64,000 nt of DNA from Cognatilysobacter claricitrinus (GCF_045866565.1 NZ_BAAFZV010000002.1:930001-994000); one strand, 5' to 3'; counted from the stretch's first letter, positions 36,759 through 46,614 are shown. Program-made: numbers and translations. The notes: a model not told the origin generated them from the letters alone.

Positions 36759-37979
36759 ATGGATCCCACCCACGCCCCGACCGACGCGCTTGCGTCGCAA
36801 CCCCACGCCATCGTCGAACGCGACGGCGTGCGCTACACGTTGCTCGGCACCGCGCATGTCTCGCGCGCGAGCGTCGACGCGGTGCGCGAAGCGATCGCCA
36901 GCGGCGAGTACGACCACGTCGCGGTCGAACTGGACACCGCGCGCATGCAGGCGCTGGTGGAACCGGATGCGATGGCGAAGCTCGACCTGGTCGAGGTGAT
37001 CCGCACAGGCCGCACTGCGATGTTCGCAGCCAACCTCGCGCTCGCTGCCTACCAGCGCCGCCTCGCCGAACAGTTGGGCATCGAGCCGGGCGCGGAACTG
37101 AAGCAGGCTGTGATCGACGCACGCGAACGCGGCGTGCCGGTGTCGTTGATCGATCGCGACGTCGGCCTGACATTTCGACGCGCCGCCGCAAGCCTTAACT
37201 GGTGGCAGCGCATCAAGCTCGGCAGCGGGCTCGCCGTGTCTCTCGTGGCGAGCGACGAAGTGCCCGCGGACGAGATCGAGAAGCTCAAGGAAGGCGACAT
37301 GCTGGAATCCAGCTTCGCCGAGTTCGCGAGCCATAGCCCGCAGTTGTACGAAACCGTGATCAGCGAACGCGACCGCTACATGGCGGCCGGGCTGCGCGAG
37401 GCCGCGAATGCGGACGTGCGGCCGACAAACGTGTTGGCCGTCGTCGGCGCCGGACATCTCGCGGGCCTGTCGCGCGAACTCGAATCGCAGAGCGCCAACC
37501 CGGCGGATGTGCGCGCCGCGCTCGAGGCGACGCCGAAGAAGCGCAACGTTCCGTGGTTCACGCTGGTGATCGCCGCAATGCTGGTGGGCGGCGTCGCGTG
37601 GGGCTTCCACAGCGGCGGCATGGCGAAGGCGTCGGGCGTTCTCGTGCAATGGTTCGTCGCGACGTCACTGCTCGCAGGCCTCGGTGCGCTGCTCGCAGGC
37701 GGCCACCCGCTCAGCGTGATCGCCGGTGCACTGGTCGCGCCGTTCAAGCCGTTCCGCCCGGCAATTCCGGCCGGCGCGGTGAGTGCCCTGGTCGAAGCAC
37801 GCCTGCGCAAGCCCACCTATGCCGACTTCATCTCGCTTCGCGAAGACGTACGCACGTTCGGCGGCTGGTACCGCAACCGCGTGGCGCGCACGCTGCTCGT
37901 TTTCATCCTGACCAACTTCGGCACGATGGCCGGCGAATGGATCGCGATCGCACGGATCGTGGGCCACCTGAGCCACTGA
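36759..37979 (+). CDS. TraB/PrgY-family membrane protein
   Basis: A 406-residue protein of the TraB family (named after enterococcal pheromone-shutdown proteins). The N-terminal soluble part begins RYTLLGTAHVSRASVDAVREAI and has AVELDTARMQAL and the GAGHLAGL motif, with the conserved His and Glu that are thought to form a metal site. The C-terminal third holds four hydrophobic helices (FTLVIAAMLVGGVAWGF, VLVQWFVATSLLAGLGALLAGG, LSVIAGALVAPF, LLVFILTNFGTMAGEW). Bacterial function outside conjugation is unknown. Independent of the agu operon by a 53-bp gap and closed by a terminator. Confidence 0.82.
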   Translation: MDPTHAPTDALASQPHAIVERDGVRYTLLGTAHVSRASVDAVREAIASGEYDHVAVELDTARMQALVEPDAMAKLDLVEVIRTGRTAMFAANLALAAYQRRLAEQLGIEPGAELKQAVIDARERGVPVSLIDRDVGLTFRRAAASLNWWQRIKLGSGLAVSLVASDEVPADEIEKLKEGDMLESSFAEFASHSPQLYETVISERDRYMAAGLREAANADVRPTNVLAVVGAGHLAGLSRELESQSANPADVRAALEATPKKRNVPWFTLVIAAMLVGGVAWGFHSGGMAKASGVLVQWFVATSLLAGLGALLAGGHPLSVIAGALVAPFKPFRPAIPAGAVSALVEARLRKPTYADFISLREDVRTFGGWYRNRVARTLLVFILTNFGTMAGEWIAIARIVGHLSH

Positions 37980-38003
37980 GCCGACTCATCGTCCGAAACG
38001 AAG

Positions 38004-38026
38004 AAGGGGCCTTGCGGCCCCTTTTT
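38004..38026 (+). terminator. Terminator of the TraB-family gene
   Basis: AAGGGGCC/GGCCCCTT stem with a TTGC loop followed by TTTTT, 25 bp after the stop codon and 6 bp before the convergent pump gene ends. Confidence 0.92.
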
Positions 38027-38031
38027 CGTGA

Positions 38032-41000
38032 TCACTCCGCGAGCATCGCCGCCACCGTCGCCCCCGCCGCCGGCAGCGCGGGCTTGCCGCGCGCCTCGCG
38101 CCAGCGCCGCGCAGTCGCGTTGCGCAGGTCGTCGAGGATTGAATAGATCGTCGGCAGGAACAGGAGGCTGACGATCGTGGAGAACGCCAGGCCACCGGCG
38201 ATCGCGCGCGCCATCGGGTAGTACGGCGGCCCATTGCCGGCCATCTGCGTGCTGCCGATCGCGATAGGCACCATCGCGAGGATCGCCGTGCCCATCGTCA
38301 TCAGGATCGGGCGCAGGCGTTCGCGGCTGCCTTCCACCAGTGCATCCGTGCGCGACAGCCCGCGTCGCCGCAGGTTGTTGATGTGCTCGATCATCACGAT
38401 GCCGTTGTTCACCACCACGCCCATCAGCACGAGGATGCCGATGAAAGCCATGATGTTGAACTCGGTGCCGGTCAGCCAGAACAACCAGAACACGCCGAAC
38501 ACCGAGAACAGCACGCCCGACATGATGGCCGACGGGAACAGCAGCGACTCGAACACCGCCGCCATCACCACGTAGATCATGATCAGCGCCAGCACGAGGT
38601 TCATCATCATCTGGCCGGTGGCTTCGTCGTCTTCCTGGAACGCGCTGCCGTCGAAGCTGTAGGTGTAGCCGGGCGGGAACTGCACGCTCTTGAGCGTGTC
38701 CTCCATCGCCTTCTTCGCCTTGTCGGGCTCGACCTTGTCCGGCAGGCTCGCCTGGATCGTGATCGTCGTCTGGCGATTGGTGCGCTGGATCTGGCTCGCC
38801 GATGGACGCACGCTTACGTCGACCATCGCCAGCAGCGGCACCGCGCGCCCATCCGGCGAGCGAACGGTGAAGCCGGCGATGTCGTTGACGCCGAATGACT
38901 CCGCACCAGCGAACCGCACCCACACCGGCACTTCGGTGTCGCCGCGACGGAACTCGCGCAGCGGCGCGCCGCGCAATGCGAGACCGACGAACTGCGACAC
39001 CTGCTGCGCGGTGAAGCCGAACGACGCCGCACGCTCGCGGTCCACGCGCACGGCCAGCTCGCTGTTCTTGTCGCCGGTATCCACGTGCACGTCACGCAGT
39101 TCGGGGCGCTTGGCGAGGATCGGCACGATATCGGCGCCGAGGTCTTCCAGCGTCTGCGTGGAATCGCCGACCAGCTGCACCTGCACCTTCTGGCCCGGCC
39201 CGCCGTTGTTGCCACCGTTGTTGCCGACATTGAGTTCGGCACGCGCCGACTTCGGCAGTTCCTTGCGCAGCTTCTCGATGAACGCCTTGAGGTTGGGGAC
39301 GGCCTTGGTGTCGACGGTCAGGCGCGTCATCGCCCCGCCCTGCTCGCTGTAGTACGAGTAGACCTGGGTGACGCCGTAGTCCTTGCGGTGCGCATCGACG
39401 AAATGTTCGACGCGCAGCAGCTCGTCCGACATCTGCTCCTTCGTGTACGCGCCCTTCCACTGGTAGTTGATGTTGACTTCGTCGCCGTCGTCGCCACCGA
39501 ACATGTTCTTCTTGGTCAGCATCATCGGCACGATGCTGACCGCGACGATCAACAGGATGCCTGCGACGCTGGCGCCGCGATGGTTGAGCGTCCAGCGCAG
39601 CGCGGTGGCGTAGCGACGCTGCAGGCGGGGGATGAGGCCGTTCTCGCTGCGCACGGCGGGCGGCGTTTTCATGCGCGCCGACAGCATCGGGATCAGGCTC
39701 ACCGCGACCAGCCACGACGCCAGCAGCGACACCGAGATCGTGATCGCGATCTGCGAGAGATAGATGCTGAGGAAGTTGCGCTCGCCGAACAGGTTGGGCA
39801 GGAACACGATGCAGTGGCAGAGCGTGCCCGCCGACAGCGCGATCGCAACGTGGCGGGTACCGACGATCGACGCCATGACCGGATTGCCCGGCATCTTCTC
39901 GCGTTCCTGGTAGATGCTTTCAACGACCACGACTGCGTTGTCGACCAGCATGCCGATCGCGAGCAGCAGCCCCATCATCGACAGGATGTTGAGCGTGACG
40001 CCGGTGAAGTACATGAAGCCCAGCGTCATCACGAAGCAGATCGGGATGGCGAGCGTCACCATCGCGGTTGACGCCCAGTGGCGCAGAAAGAAAAACAGCA
40101 CCGCGATCGACAGCAGCAGGCCGATCGCGCCGGCCTCGGCGAGGTCGGACAGCGAACTGGTCACGTCCTTGCCCTGGTTCTGGATGACCTTGACCTGCAC
40201 GTCGTGCAGGATCGGATCCTTGCGGATCTCCTCGACTTCCTTGAGCGCGCTGCTCGACACGTCGACCAGGTTCGCGCTGCGTTCCTTGAAGATGTCGAGG
40301 CCGACCGCGGGGCGTCCATCGAGGCGACGACCGTAGTCCATGCGCGCCGGCTTCAGCCGCACTTCCGCGATGTCGCCAAGGCGCGTGCCGTTGCGGTCGA
40401 TCACGAGCTGGCGCAACTGGTCGAGATCCTGCAGTTCGCCGACCGGTTGCACGCGGACACGACGGCCGCTGTCGTCGATCTCGCCACCGGACACGGAGAA
40501 GTTCGCCGTTTGCAGGCGCGTGGTCAGGTCGTTGAGCACCACGCCGTGCGCGGTCAACGCATCCGGATCGATGGCGATCTCGACTTCGTTCGGTGCCGCA
40601 CCCGACACGTCCACGCGCGCCACGCCGGGAATCCGTTCGAGGCGTCGCTTGAACTCGCGCTCGATCAGGTCGTACGCGCCGGTGAGGTCGCGCGAACCCG
40701 CAAGGCGCACCTGCAGCACGGGCTGGTCGGACGTCGAGAACTTGTTGACGCTGTAACGCTTGAGATCGTCCGGCAGCTGGTCGCGAATGGCGTCGATGCG
40801 CTCACGCGCCTCCGATGCGGCGATCGATACGTCGCGGCTCCAGTCGGAGAAGAACACCGCGACGCTCGCACCTTCCGACCGCGCATTGGACTCCATGCGC
40901 TTGACGCCGGTGAGCGTCGACAGGGCTTCCTCGGTTGGGCGCAGCACCGTGCGCTCGACTTCCTCGGGCGTCGATCCGGCGTAGGGCATCTCGATGAAGA

Positions 41001-41136
41001 TGCCGGGGAACGTGACTTCCGGGAACGCTTCCAGCGGAAGTCGCACGCCGGCGATCAGGCCGATCACCACGAGCGAGATGAAGAACATGATCGCCGTGAC
41101 CGGCCGGCGGATGCTCAGTTCGGCGACGCTGGTCAT
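38032..41136 (-). CDS. RND efflux pump subunit, second of two
   Basis: A 1034-residue inner-membrane drug/proton antiporter of the AcrB superfamily with the usual 12 helices and two large periplasmic loops. The N-terminus (SIRRPVTAIMFFISLVVIGLIAG) and LPLEAFPEVTFPGI are typical. In TM4 the proton-relay motif reads GMLVDNAVVVVESI, so the second Asp of AcrB is Asn; in TM10 VVVNNGIVMIEHIN has Asn where AcrB has Lys. This combination is known in other HAE-type pumps. Its ATG overlaps the end of the first pump gene by four bases (ATGA). It lacks an outer-membrane channel gene nearby, so a shared TolC-type channel is expected. Confidence 0.9.
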   Translation of the reverse strand: MTSVAELSIRRPVTAIMFFISLVVIGLIAGVRLPLEAFPEVTFPGIFIEMPYAGSTPEEVERTVLRPTEEALSTLTGVKRMESNARSEGASVAVFFSDWSRDVSIAASEARERIDAIRDQLPDDLKRYSVNKFSTSDQPVLQVRLAGSRDLTGAYDLIEREFKRRLERIPGVARVDVSGAAPNEVEIAIDPDALTAHGVVLNDLTTRLQTANFSVSGGEIDDSGRRVRVQPVGELQDLDQLRQLVIDRNGTRLGDIAEVRLKPARMDYGRRLDGRPAVGLDIFKERSANLVDVSSSALKEVEEIRKDPILHDVQVKVIQNQGKDVTSSLSDLAEAGAIGLLLSIAVLFFFLRHWASTAMVTLAIPICFVMTLGFMYFTGVTLNILSMMGLLLAIGMLVDNAVVVVESIYQEREKMPGNPVMASIVGTRHVAIALSAGTLCHCIVFLPNLFGERNFLSIYLSQIAITISVSLLASWLVAVSLIPMLSARMKTPPAVRSENGLIPRLQRRYATALRWTLNHRGASVAGILLIVAVSIVPMMLTKKNMFGGDDGDEVNINYQWKGAYTKEQMSDELLRVEHFVDAHRKDYGVTQVYSYYSEQGGAMTRLTVDTKAVPNLKAFIEKLRKELPKSARAELNVGNNGGNNGGPGQKVQVQLVGDSTQTLEDLGADIVPILAKRPELRDVHVDTGDKNSELAVRVDRERAASFGFTAQQVSQFVGLALRGAPLREFRRGDTEVPVWVRFAGAESFGVNDIAGFTVRSPDGRAVPLLAMVDVSVRPSASQIQRTNRQTTITIQASLPDKVEPDKAKKAMEDTLKSVQFPPGYTYSFDGSAFQEDDEATGQMMMNLVLALIMIYVVMAAVFESLLFPSAIMSGVLFSVFGVFWLFWLTGTEFNIMAFIGILVLMGVVVNNGIVMIEHINNLRRRGLSRTDALVEGSRERLRPILMTMGTAILAMVPIAIGSTQMAGNGPPYYPMARAIAGGLAFSTIVSLLFLPTIYSILDDLRNATARRWREARGKPALPAAGATVAAMLAE

Positions 41137-44100
41137 ACCGGCTGCACCTGCGCGTCGCCCAGGCCGGCATCGCGTTCGGCGATGCGGCGCGCGCGACGCA
41201 CGTAGTGTTCATCCGCGCGACGATCGAGCAGGTCGTACACCACGGGAATCACGACCAGCGTCAGCAACGTCGACACCAGCAGGCCGCCCATCACCGTGAT
41301 CGCCATCGGCGAGCGCACTTCCGCACCCTCGCCGAATGCGAGCGCCAGCGGCAGGAAGCCGAACAGCGTGCAGAGTGTGGTCATCGCGATCGGCCGCAGG
41401 CGCGAGCGCGCGCCCTCGACCAGCGCCTCGCGCTTGGGAACGCCCTGCTCGCGCAGCTGGTTGACCTTGTCGATCAGGATGATCGCGTTCTTCACCACCA
41501 GCCCGACCAGCAGGATCAGGCCGATGAACACGACGACCGAAACCGGCGAACGCGTGAGGAGCAACGCGCCGACAGCGCCCACCATCGCAAGCGGAATGGT
41601 GAACAGGATGACGAACGGGTGCAGCAGCGATTCGAACTGCGACGCCATTACGAGGTAGACGAGGAAGATCGCCAGCCCGAACGCGAACAGCAGCGAACGC
41701 ACCGACTCGCCGAGTTCCTCGCCCTGCCCGCCGATGTGCATCGAGATGTCGGTGCCGAGCGGATTCGACGCGACGAGGTTGTCGACTTCCTTGATCGCCG
41801 CGCCGAGATCGATGCCGCGCAGGTTCGACGACACGATCGCCACGCGCACCTGGTCGGCGCGATGGATCTCGCTCGGCCCGGTCGTGGATACGACGTCCGC
41901 GACCGACTCCAGCGTCACCGGCGCGCGGCCGTTGCCCGGGTTCACGATCAGGTGGCGGATGCTGTCGACCGATGCCCGATCGTTCTCGCTTGCGCGCACC
42001 AGTACGTCGATCTTGCGATCGCGGAAGCTGTAGCGCGTGGCGACGTCACCGCGCACCTTCTTGACGATGGCGTCGGCGATCTGGCGCGTGGTGAGCCCGA
42101 GCGCGGCGGCGCGTTCCTGGTCGAAACGGATCTGCACTTCCGGGAAGCCCTGCTCCACGGTCGACTTCACGTCGGCGTAGTGGGGGTTCGCACGCAGCAG
42201 CTTGGTCAGGCGATCGCCTGCGGCGCGCAGGCTGTCGAGATCATTGCCGCGAAGCTCGATTTCGAGCGGCGCGGAGAAGCTGAAGAGCTGCGGTCGACGG
42301 AAGTCGACCTGCGCCTGCGAATTCCCGGCGATCGACGCGCGCAGCTTGTCGGTCTCGGCGGCTTCGACTTCGCGGCTTCCGCCGTCGGCCATCACCACGG
42401 TGATCTTGCCGATGTTCTCGCCGCTCTCGGTCGGGTTCGCGTCGAGCCGCGTACCGCTGCCGCTCACGCCGAACAGCGAGCGGATGCCCGAATCCTTCTC
42501 GTGCTCCTGCTGCAGGCGTCGGACGATCGCATCTGTTTCGCGAAGTGGCGTGCCAGGCGGAAGCTTCACCGTCATCTCGAAACGATCCTGCGCGAGCTGC
42601 GGGATCAGATCCGCGCCCAGCATCGGCACTGCGGCGAGCGTCAGCGCGAAAGCCACGGCCGCGAAGCCGAGCACCAGCACCGGGCGCTCCAGCGCCGACG
42701 GCAGCATCTTGATGTACCGGCGTTCGGCGCGTTCGTACACCGACATTGCGCCGTCGCTCGCCGTCAGCATGACGGGCGCGATGATGCGACGACCGGCCAG
42801 GCGCCATGCGCGCGCACCCGACCACACCGCACCGAAGAATGCCGGGCCGGTGAGCGAACGGATGATGAGTCCCACGACCCAGAACGGCAGCGCGACAAGG
42901 CGCACGGGAAGCAGCAACACCCACAGCGGAATCGCGAAGACGCGGCGCATCTTCGAACGCAGCGGCCAGCGATAGAGATTCGGGCGGCTGCGCACCACGC
43001 GATACGCGCCGAAGATCAACGTCACGGGCAATGCAAGCAACGTGAGCACCGCACCGAGCACGCGGTTCGACGACCTGCGCCACGGCAGGGTCAGCGTCTC
43101 GCGGAACAGCAGCACGTCGGCCGCGTGTTCCGGTGCGGGTTCCGAATCGTCGAGCTCGCTCGCACGCGCCTTCAATGCGCTGAGCATCGGGATCAGGGTC
43201 ATCGACACGACGAGCGAGATCGCGATCGCGACCGCCACCGTCAACGCCTGGTCGCGGAACAGCTGGCCGGCGATGCCCTGCACGAACACGAGCGGCAGGA
43301 ACACGGAGATCGTCGTCAGCGTGGACGCGACCACCGCCATGCTGACCTCGCGCGTGCCTTCGATCGCCGCATGCAACACGCCCAGCCCGCGTTCGCGCGC
43401 CTTGGCGATGCTTTCCAGCACGACGATCGAGTCGTCGACCACGAGGCCGGTCGCCAACGCAAGGCCGCCGAGCGACATCACGTTGAGGCTGAGACCGAAA
43501 CGGCCCATGAAGAAGAACGTGGTGATGATCGACACCGGCAACGACAGCGCGACGACGAACGTGCTCCAGCCATCGCGCAGGAACAGGAAGATGATCAGGA
43601 TGGCGAGCACGCCGCCGATCACGGCGTCTTCCTTGACGCTGGTGATCGCGCTGCGGATGAATTGCGACTGGTCGTCGATCGTGGTCAGCTCGACGTCCGC
43701 CGGCATGTGCTCGCGGATGTCCTTGAGCTTCTTCTCGATCGCGTCCGCGGTGGCGACGGTGTTGGAATCGCCTTCCTTGTAGATCGCCAGCTCGACCGCT
43801 TCGCGACCGCCCAGGCGGATCACCGACTCGCGTTCCTTGTAGCCCTGTCGAACGGTCGCAATGTCCTTCAGGCGAATCGCCATGCCGCCGGCAGCCACCG
43901 ATTGCGACGACGATGCGCTCTGCACCGACGCCGCGGCCGCCATTGCATTCGCATCGCCCGTTGCAGCCGCAACGCGCGCCATCTGTTCGGCAGCGGACTG
44001 CGCCGCGCCACCGCTGGCGGACGACGTGGTGACCAGCATGTCGCGGATCTCGTCGACCGTCTGGAACTGGTTGACGGTACGCACGAGGTAACGCTGCGTG

Positions 44101-44825
44101 CCTTCTTCCAACCGCCCGCCCGACACGTTGACGTTTTCCTGGCCGAGGCGCTGGATCACGGTGTCGATCGACAGCCCGAGCTGCGCGAGCTTCTGCTGGT
44201 CGATGTCGACCTGGATCTCGTCCTCGAGGCCGCCACCGACTTTGACTGCGGCAACGCCGTCGACCGGTTCGAGCTTCTTCTTGAGGTCTTCGTCGGCGTA
44301 GCGGCGCAATTCCGTCAGGCGACGCACGGAATCGGCTTCAGCCGGATTCTTTGCCGTCAGCGCAAGGCGCATCACCGGCTCGGTCGAGGGATTGAAGCGC
44401 AGCAGCACCGGCGGCTTGGCTTCCAGCGGAAGCTGCAGCGACTCGATCTTGTCGCGCACCTCGAGGCTGGCCTGGTCCATGTCCGTGCCCCAGGCGAACT
44501 CGAGCACGACGTCGCTCTGCCCGGTGCGCGACACGCTGCGCAGCTTGCGCAGGTTCTTGACGACGCCGAGCGCTTCCTCGACCGGCTCGGAGATCAACGT
44601 CTCCACTTCCGTCGGCGCGGCGCCTTCGTATTCGGTGCGGACGGTGAGCGTCGGATAGCTCAGGTCGGGCAGCAGGTTGACCTTGAGTTCGCGCAGCGCG
44701 AGCAGGCCGAACAGCACGAACGTGATCATCGCCATGAAGACGGTGACGCGACGACGTACCGCGAACTCCACGATGCCGCCCCGGGGCGGCGTCGCGCCGG
44801 GCGGCGGATTCACAGGCTCGGACAT
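41133..44825 (-). CDS. RND efflux pump subunit, first of two, unusually long
   Basis: An AcrB-superfamily pump of 1230 residues, about 180 more than normal. The relay residues are classical: Asp464 and Asp465 in LVVDDSIVVLESI (TM4) and a Lys in VVKNAIILIDKVN (TM10). Extra length lies in two places: an Ala/Ser-rich stretch in the first porter domain (about residues 267-314) and a basic, partly hydrophobic segment between TM6 and TM7 (about 553-710) with stretches such as VFAIPLWVLLLPVRLVALP that could be additional membrane helices. It is transcribed after the adaptor gene (11-bp gap) and before the second pump (4-bp overlap), the MdtABC arrangement. Confidence 0.88.
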   Translation of the reverse strand: MSEPVNPPPGATPPRGGIVEFAVRRRVTVFMAMITFVLFGLLALRELKVNLLPDLSYPTLTVRTEYEGAAPTEVETLISEPVEEALGVVKNLRKLRSVSRTGQSDVVLEFAWGTDMDQASLEVRDKIESLQLPLEAKPPVLLRFNPSTEPVMRLALTAKNPAEADSVRRLTELRRYADEDLKKKLEPVDGVAAVKVGGGLEDEIQVDIDQQKLAQLGLSIDTVIQRLGQENVNVSGGRLEEGTQRYLVRTVNQFQTVDEIRDMLVTTSSASGGAAQSAAEQMARVAAATGDANAMAAAASVQSASSSQSVAAGGMAIRLKDIATVRQGYKERESVIRLGGREAVELAIYKEGDSNTVATADAIEKKLKDIREHMPADVELTTIDDQSQFIRSAITSVKEDAVIGGVLAILIIFLFLRDGWSTFVVALSLPVSIITTFFFMGRFGLSLNVMSLGGLALATGLVVDDSIVVLESIAKARERGLGVLHAAIEGTREVSMAVVASTLTTISVFLPLVFVQGIAGQLFRDQALTVAVAIAISLVVSMTLIPMLSALKARASELDDSEPAPEHAADVLLFRETLTLPWRRSSNRVLGAVLTLLALPVTLIFGAYRVVRSRPNLYRWPLRSKMRRVFAIPLWVLLLPVRLVALPFWVVGLIIRSLTGPAFFGAVWSGARAWRLAGRRIIAPVMLTASDGAMSVYERAERRYIKMLPSALERPVLVLGFAAVAFALTLAAVPMLGADLIPQLAQDRFEMTVKLPPGTPLRETDAIVRRLQQEHEKDSGIRSLFGVSGSGTRLDANPTESGENIGKITVVMADGGSREVEAAETDKLRASIAGNSQAQVDFRRPQLFSFSAPLEIELRGNDLDSLRAAGDRLTKLLRANPHYADVKSTVEQGFPEVQIRFDQERAAALGLTTRQIADAIVKKVRGDVATRYSFRDRKIDVLVRASENDRASVDSIRHLIVNPGNGRAPVTLESVADVVSTTGPSEIHRADQVRVAIVSSNLRGIDLGAAIKEVDNLVASNPLGTDISMHIGGQGEELGESVRSLLFAFGLAIFLVYLVMASQFESLLHPFVILFTIPLAMVGAVGALLLTRSPVSVVVFIGLILLVGLVVKNAIILIDKVNQLREQGVPKREALVEGARSRLRPIAMTTLCTLFGFLPLALAFGEGAEVRSPMAITVMGGLLVSTLLTLVVIPVVYDLLDRRADEHYVRRARRIAERDAGLGDAQVQPV

Positions 44826-44836
44826 GGACCGTCTCC

Positions 44837-45949
44837 TCAGCGTGCGGCGACTGCGACGCCACCGGCGCCGGCCGCGGTGGCCGGCAGCACCTGCACCTCG
44901 CTGCCTTCGCGCAGCGCGGTCTTGCCGGCGACGACGACCTGCTCACCGCCCTTCAGGCCCGAACGGATTTCCATCCAGCCGCCTTCGGTGTAGCCGAGCT
45001 TGACCGGCACGCGCACCGCCTTCTTGCCGCGCACCACATAGACGGCCGGATCGGCGTCGTCTTCGAGCAGCGCGACGCGCGGCACGACGAGCGCGTTCTT
45101 GCGCTGGTCGTAGTCGATGCGGATGCGGCCGAACATGCCCGGCTGCAGCGTGCCGCCACCTTCGAAGGCGCAGATCACGCGGAACGTGCCGCTACCGGAA
45201 TCCACCACCGGCGCAACGCGATCGACCTTGCCGGTGAACGGACGGCCCGGCAGCGCATCGACCTGCAGTTGCACGGGAAGGCCCGACTTCAGCGTCGCCA
45301 TCTCGCGCTCGGGCACGTTCAACACGGCTTCAAGGCGCGAGGTGTCGACGATGCGGAAGATCGGCGTGTTGATCTGCACGAAGTTGCCGGGCTTGATCGA
45401 ACGCTGCGCGATCACGCCGGAGATCGGCGCCACTACGTTCGCGTACGACAGTTCGAGGTTCGCGAGACGATTGGCCGCACGCGCATTTTCGAGGTCGAAA
45501 CGCAGCTGGTCGATCTCGTTGGCGCTGATCAGCTTCTGCGCGGAGAGCTGCTGCGAGCGCGAGTAGTTCGCCTCCAGCTTGCGCATCTGCGCGCCGGTCT
45601 GCGCGGCCTGCAGCGCCGCGCGCGATGCATCGAGGCGAACGAGCGTCTGTCCGGCGCGCACGACCTGCCCTTCTTCGGCGAACACTGCCAGCGCGACGCC
45701 CGACGTCTTGGCGACGACCTGCGCTTCGCTGCGCGGCTCGAGCGGCGCGGTGCCGGTGTAGCTGGCCGCGATCGGGCGCGTGGTTACCAGCGCGACCTCG
45801 ACCGGAATGGCGTCGGGCCCCTTCTTCTTCCCATCGGGGCCTTCGCCCTCCGGCTTGGCGCCGCCCTTGCAGGCCGCGAGGACCAGGCAAGGCAGGAGGA
45901 CGAGGGCGAGGCGAGCGGTGCGGGCGCTCGATGCTGAAAGGGTGAGCAT
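44837..45949 (-). CDS. RND periplasmic adaptor (membrane fusion) lipoprotein
   Basis: A 370-residue adaptor that bridges pump and outer-membrane channel. Lipobox LVLAACKGG (Cys near residue 25), then barrel-sandwich hybrid half AKTSGVALAVFAEEGQVVRAGQ, an alpha-hairpin (RKLEANYSRSQQLSAQKL and following), the second half-motif NVVAPISGVIAQRSIKPGNFV, and beta-barrel and membrane-proximal domains. The ATG at 45949 is chosen because the lipoprotein signal begins there; the longer open frame has no signal. First gene of the efflux operon; its promoter should lie in 45950-46020. Confidence 0.92.
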   Translation of the reverse strand: MLTLSASSARTARLALVLLPCLVLAACKGGAKPEGEGPDGKKKGPDAIPVEVALVTTRPIAASYTGTAPLEPRSEAQVVAKTSGVALAVFAEEGQVVRAGQTLVRLDASRAALQAAQTGAQMRKLEANYSRSQQLSAQKLISANEIDQLRFDLENARAANRLANLELSYANVVAPISGVIAQRSIKPGNFVQINTPIFRIVDTSRLEAVLNVPEREMATLKSGLPVQLQVDALPGRPFTGKVDRVAPVVDSGSGTFRVICAFEGGGTLQPGMFGRIRIDYDQRKNALVVPRVALLEDDADPAVYVVRGKKAVRVPVKLGYTEGGWMEIRSGLKGGEQVVVAGKTALREGSEVQVLPATAAGAGGVAVAAR

Positions 45950-46228
45950 CGGGAGGGGTCCTTCGAGGCGATGTCGATGAATACGGGGCGGTACGCCGGT
46001 GTTGTACATAGGTATATCACCAGTCTTCACGCCGCCCATGCGCCGAAGGTCACGGGTGCCGACGGCATATCGCCACACGGTATTTCTACGCCCATGTCAG
46101 GACGATGGCGGGCGCGATCGACGCCGACCGTCGTCGAAATGGGGGCCGCAGGCTATACTCGGCCGCTTGTGCGCACGCCCCGGCGTCGCATTTCCTCATT
46201 GCCCGTACGAGAACCGCGGACCCACACC
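45950..46228. promoter_or_regulatory. Divergent region between efflux operon and cytochrome genes
   Basis: 279 bp without a gene. Rightward, TATACT at 46154-46159 is a plausible -10 for the cytochromes but no good -35 is at the right distance. Leftward, the AT-rich stretch TTGTACATAGGTATATCACC (46002-46021) is the likely place for the efflux promoter. No operator palindrome is obvious and no regulator gene is adjacent. Confidence 0.35.
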
Positions 46229-46606
46229 ATGCGACCGCTGACGATCGCCGCCCTTGCCCTTACCACGCTGCTCGCCACCGGCGCGCATGCCCAGCAACCC
46301 GCACCGGCCGCCGCTGCGGCTGCCCCTGCCGCCGCGCCTGCCGCCACGCCGATGAAGGGCGACGCCGCCCGCGGCCGCGAGCTGATCTACACCTGCAAGG
46401 GCTGCCACGGGGTCACCGGCTACAAGAACGCGTACCCGAACTACCACGTGCCGCGCATCGCCGGTCAGAACGAGCAGTACCTGATCAACGCGCTGACCGG
46501 TTACCGCCAGGGCACGCGCAAGCACCCGACCATGCAGGCGCAGGCGCAGAGCTTTTCCGAGCAGGACATCGCCGACATCGCCGCCTACGTTTCGAGCCTG
46601 AAGTGA
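46229..46606 (+). CDS. Periplasmic monohaem cytochrome c
   Basis: A 125-residue class I cytochrome c. The signal peptide is MRPLTIAALALTTLLATGAHA, followed by an Ala/Pro linker; the haem site is CKGCH (about residue 60), and the axial Met is probably in HPTMQAQAQSF. The last helix DIADIAAYVSSL is typical of cytochromes c4/c5. It would carry electrons to a terminal oxidase in the periplasm. Forms a pair with the next gene (8-bp gap). Confidence 0.9.
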   Translation: MRPLTIAALALTTLLATGAHAQQPAPAAAAAAPAAAPAATPMKGDAARGRELIYTCKGCHGVTGYKNAYPNYHVPRIAGQNEQYLINALTGYRQGTRKHPTMQAQAQSFSEQDIADIAAYVSSLK

Positions 46607-46614
46607 GCCCGACC

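Noticed and set aside
41205..44993. A 1262-codon open frame on the plus strand opposite the large RND pump
   Set aside because: Shadow frame: composition is dominated by Arg, His, Asp and Gln, with no hydrophobic or catalytic motif; the pump on the other strand is clear.
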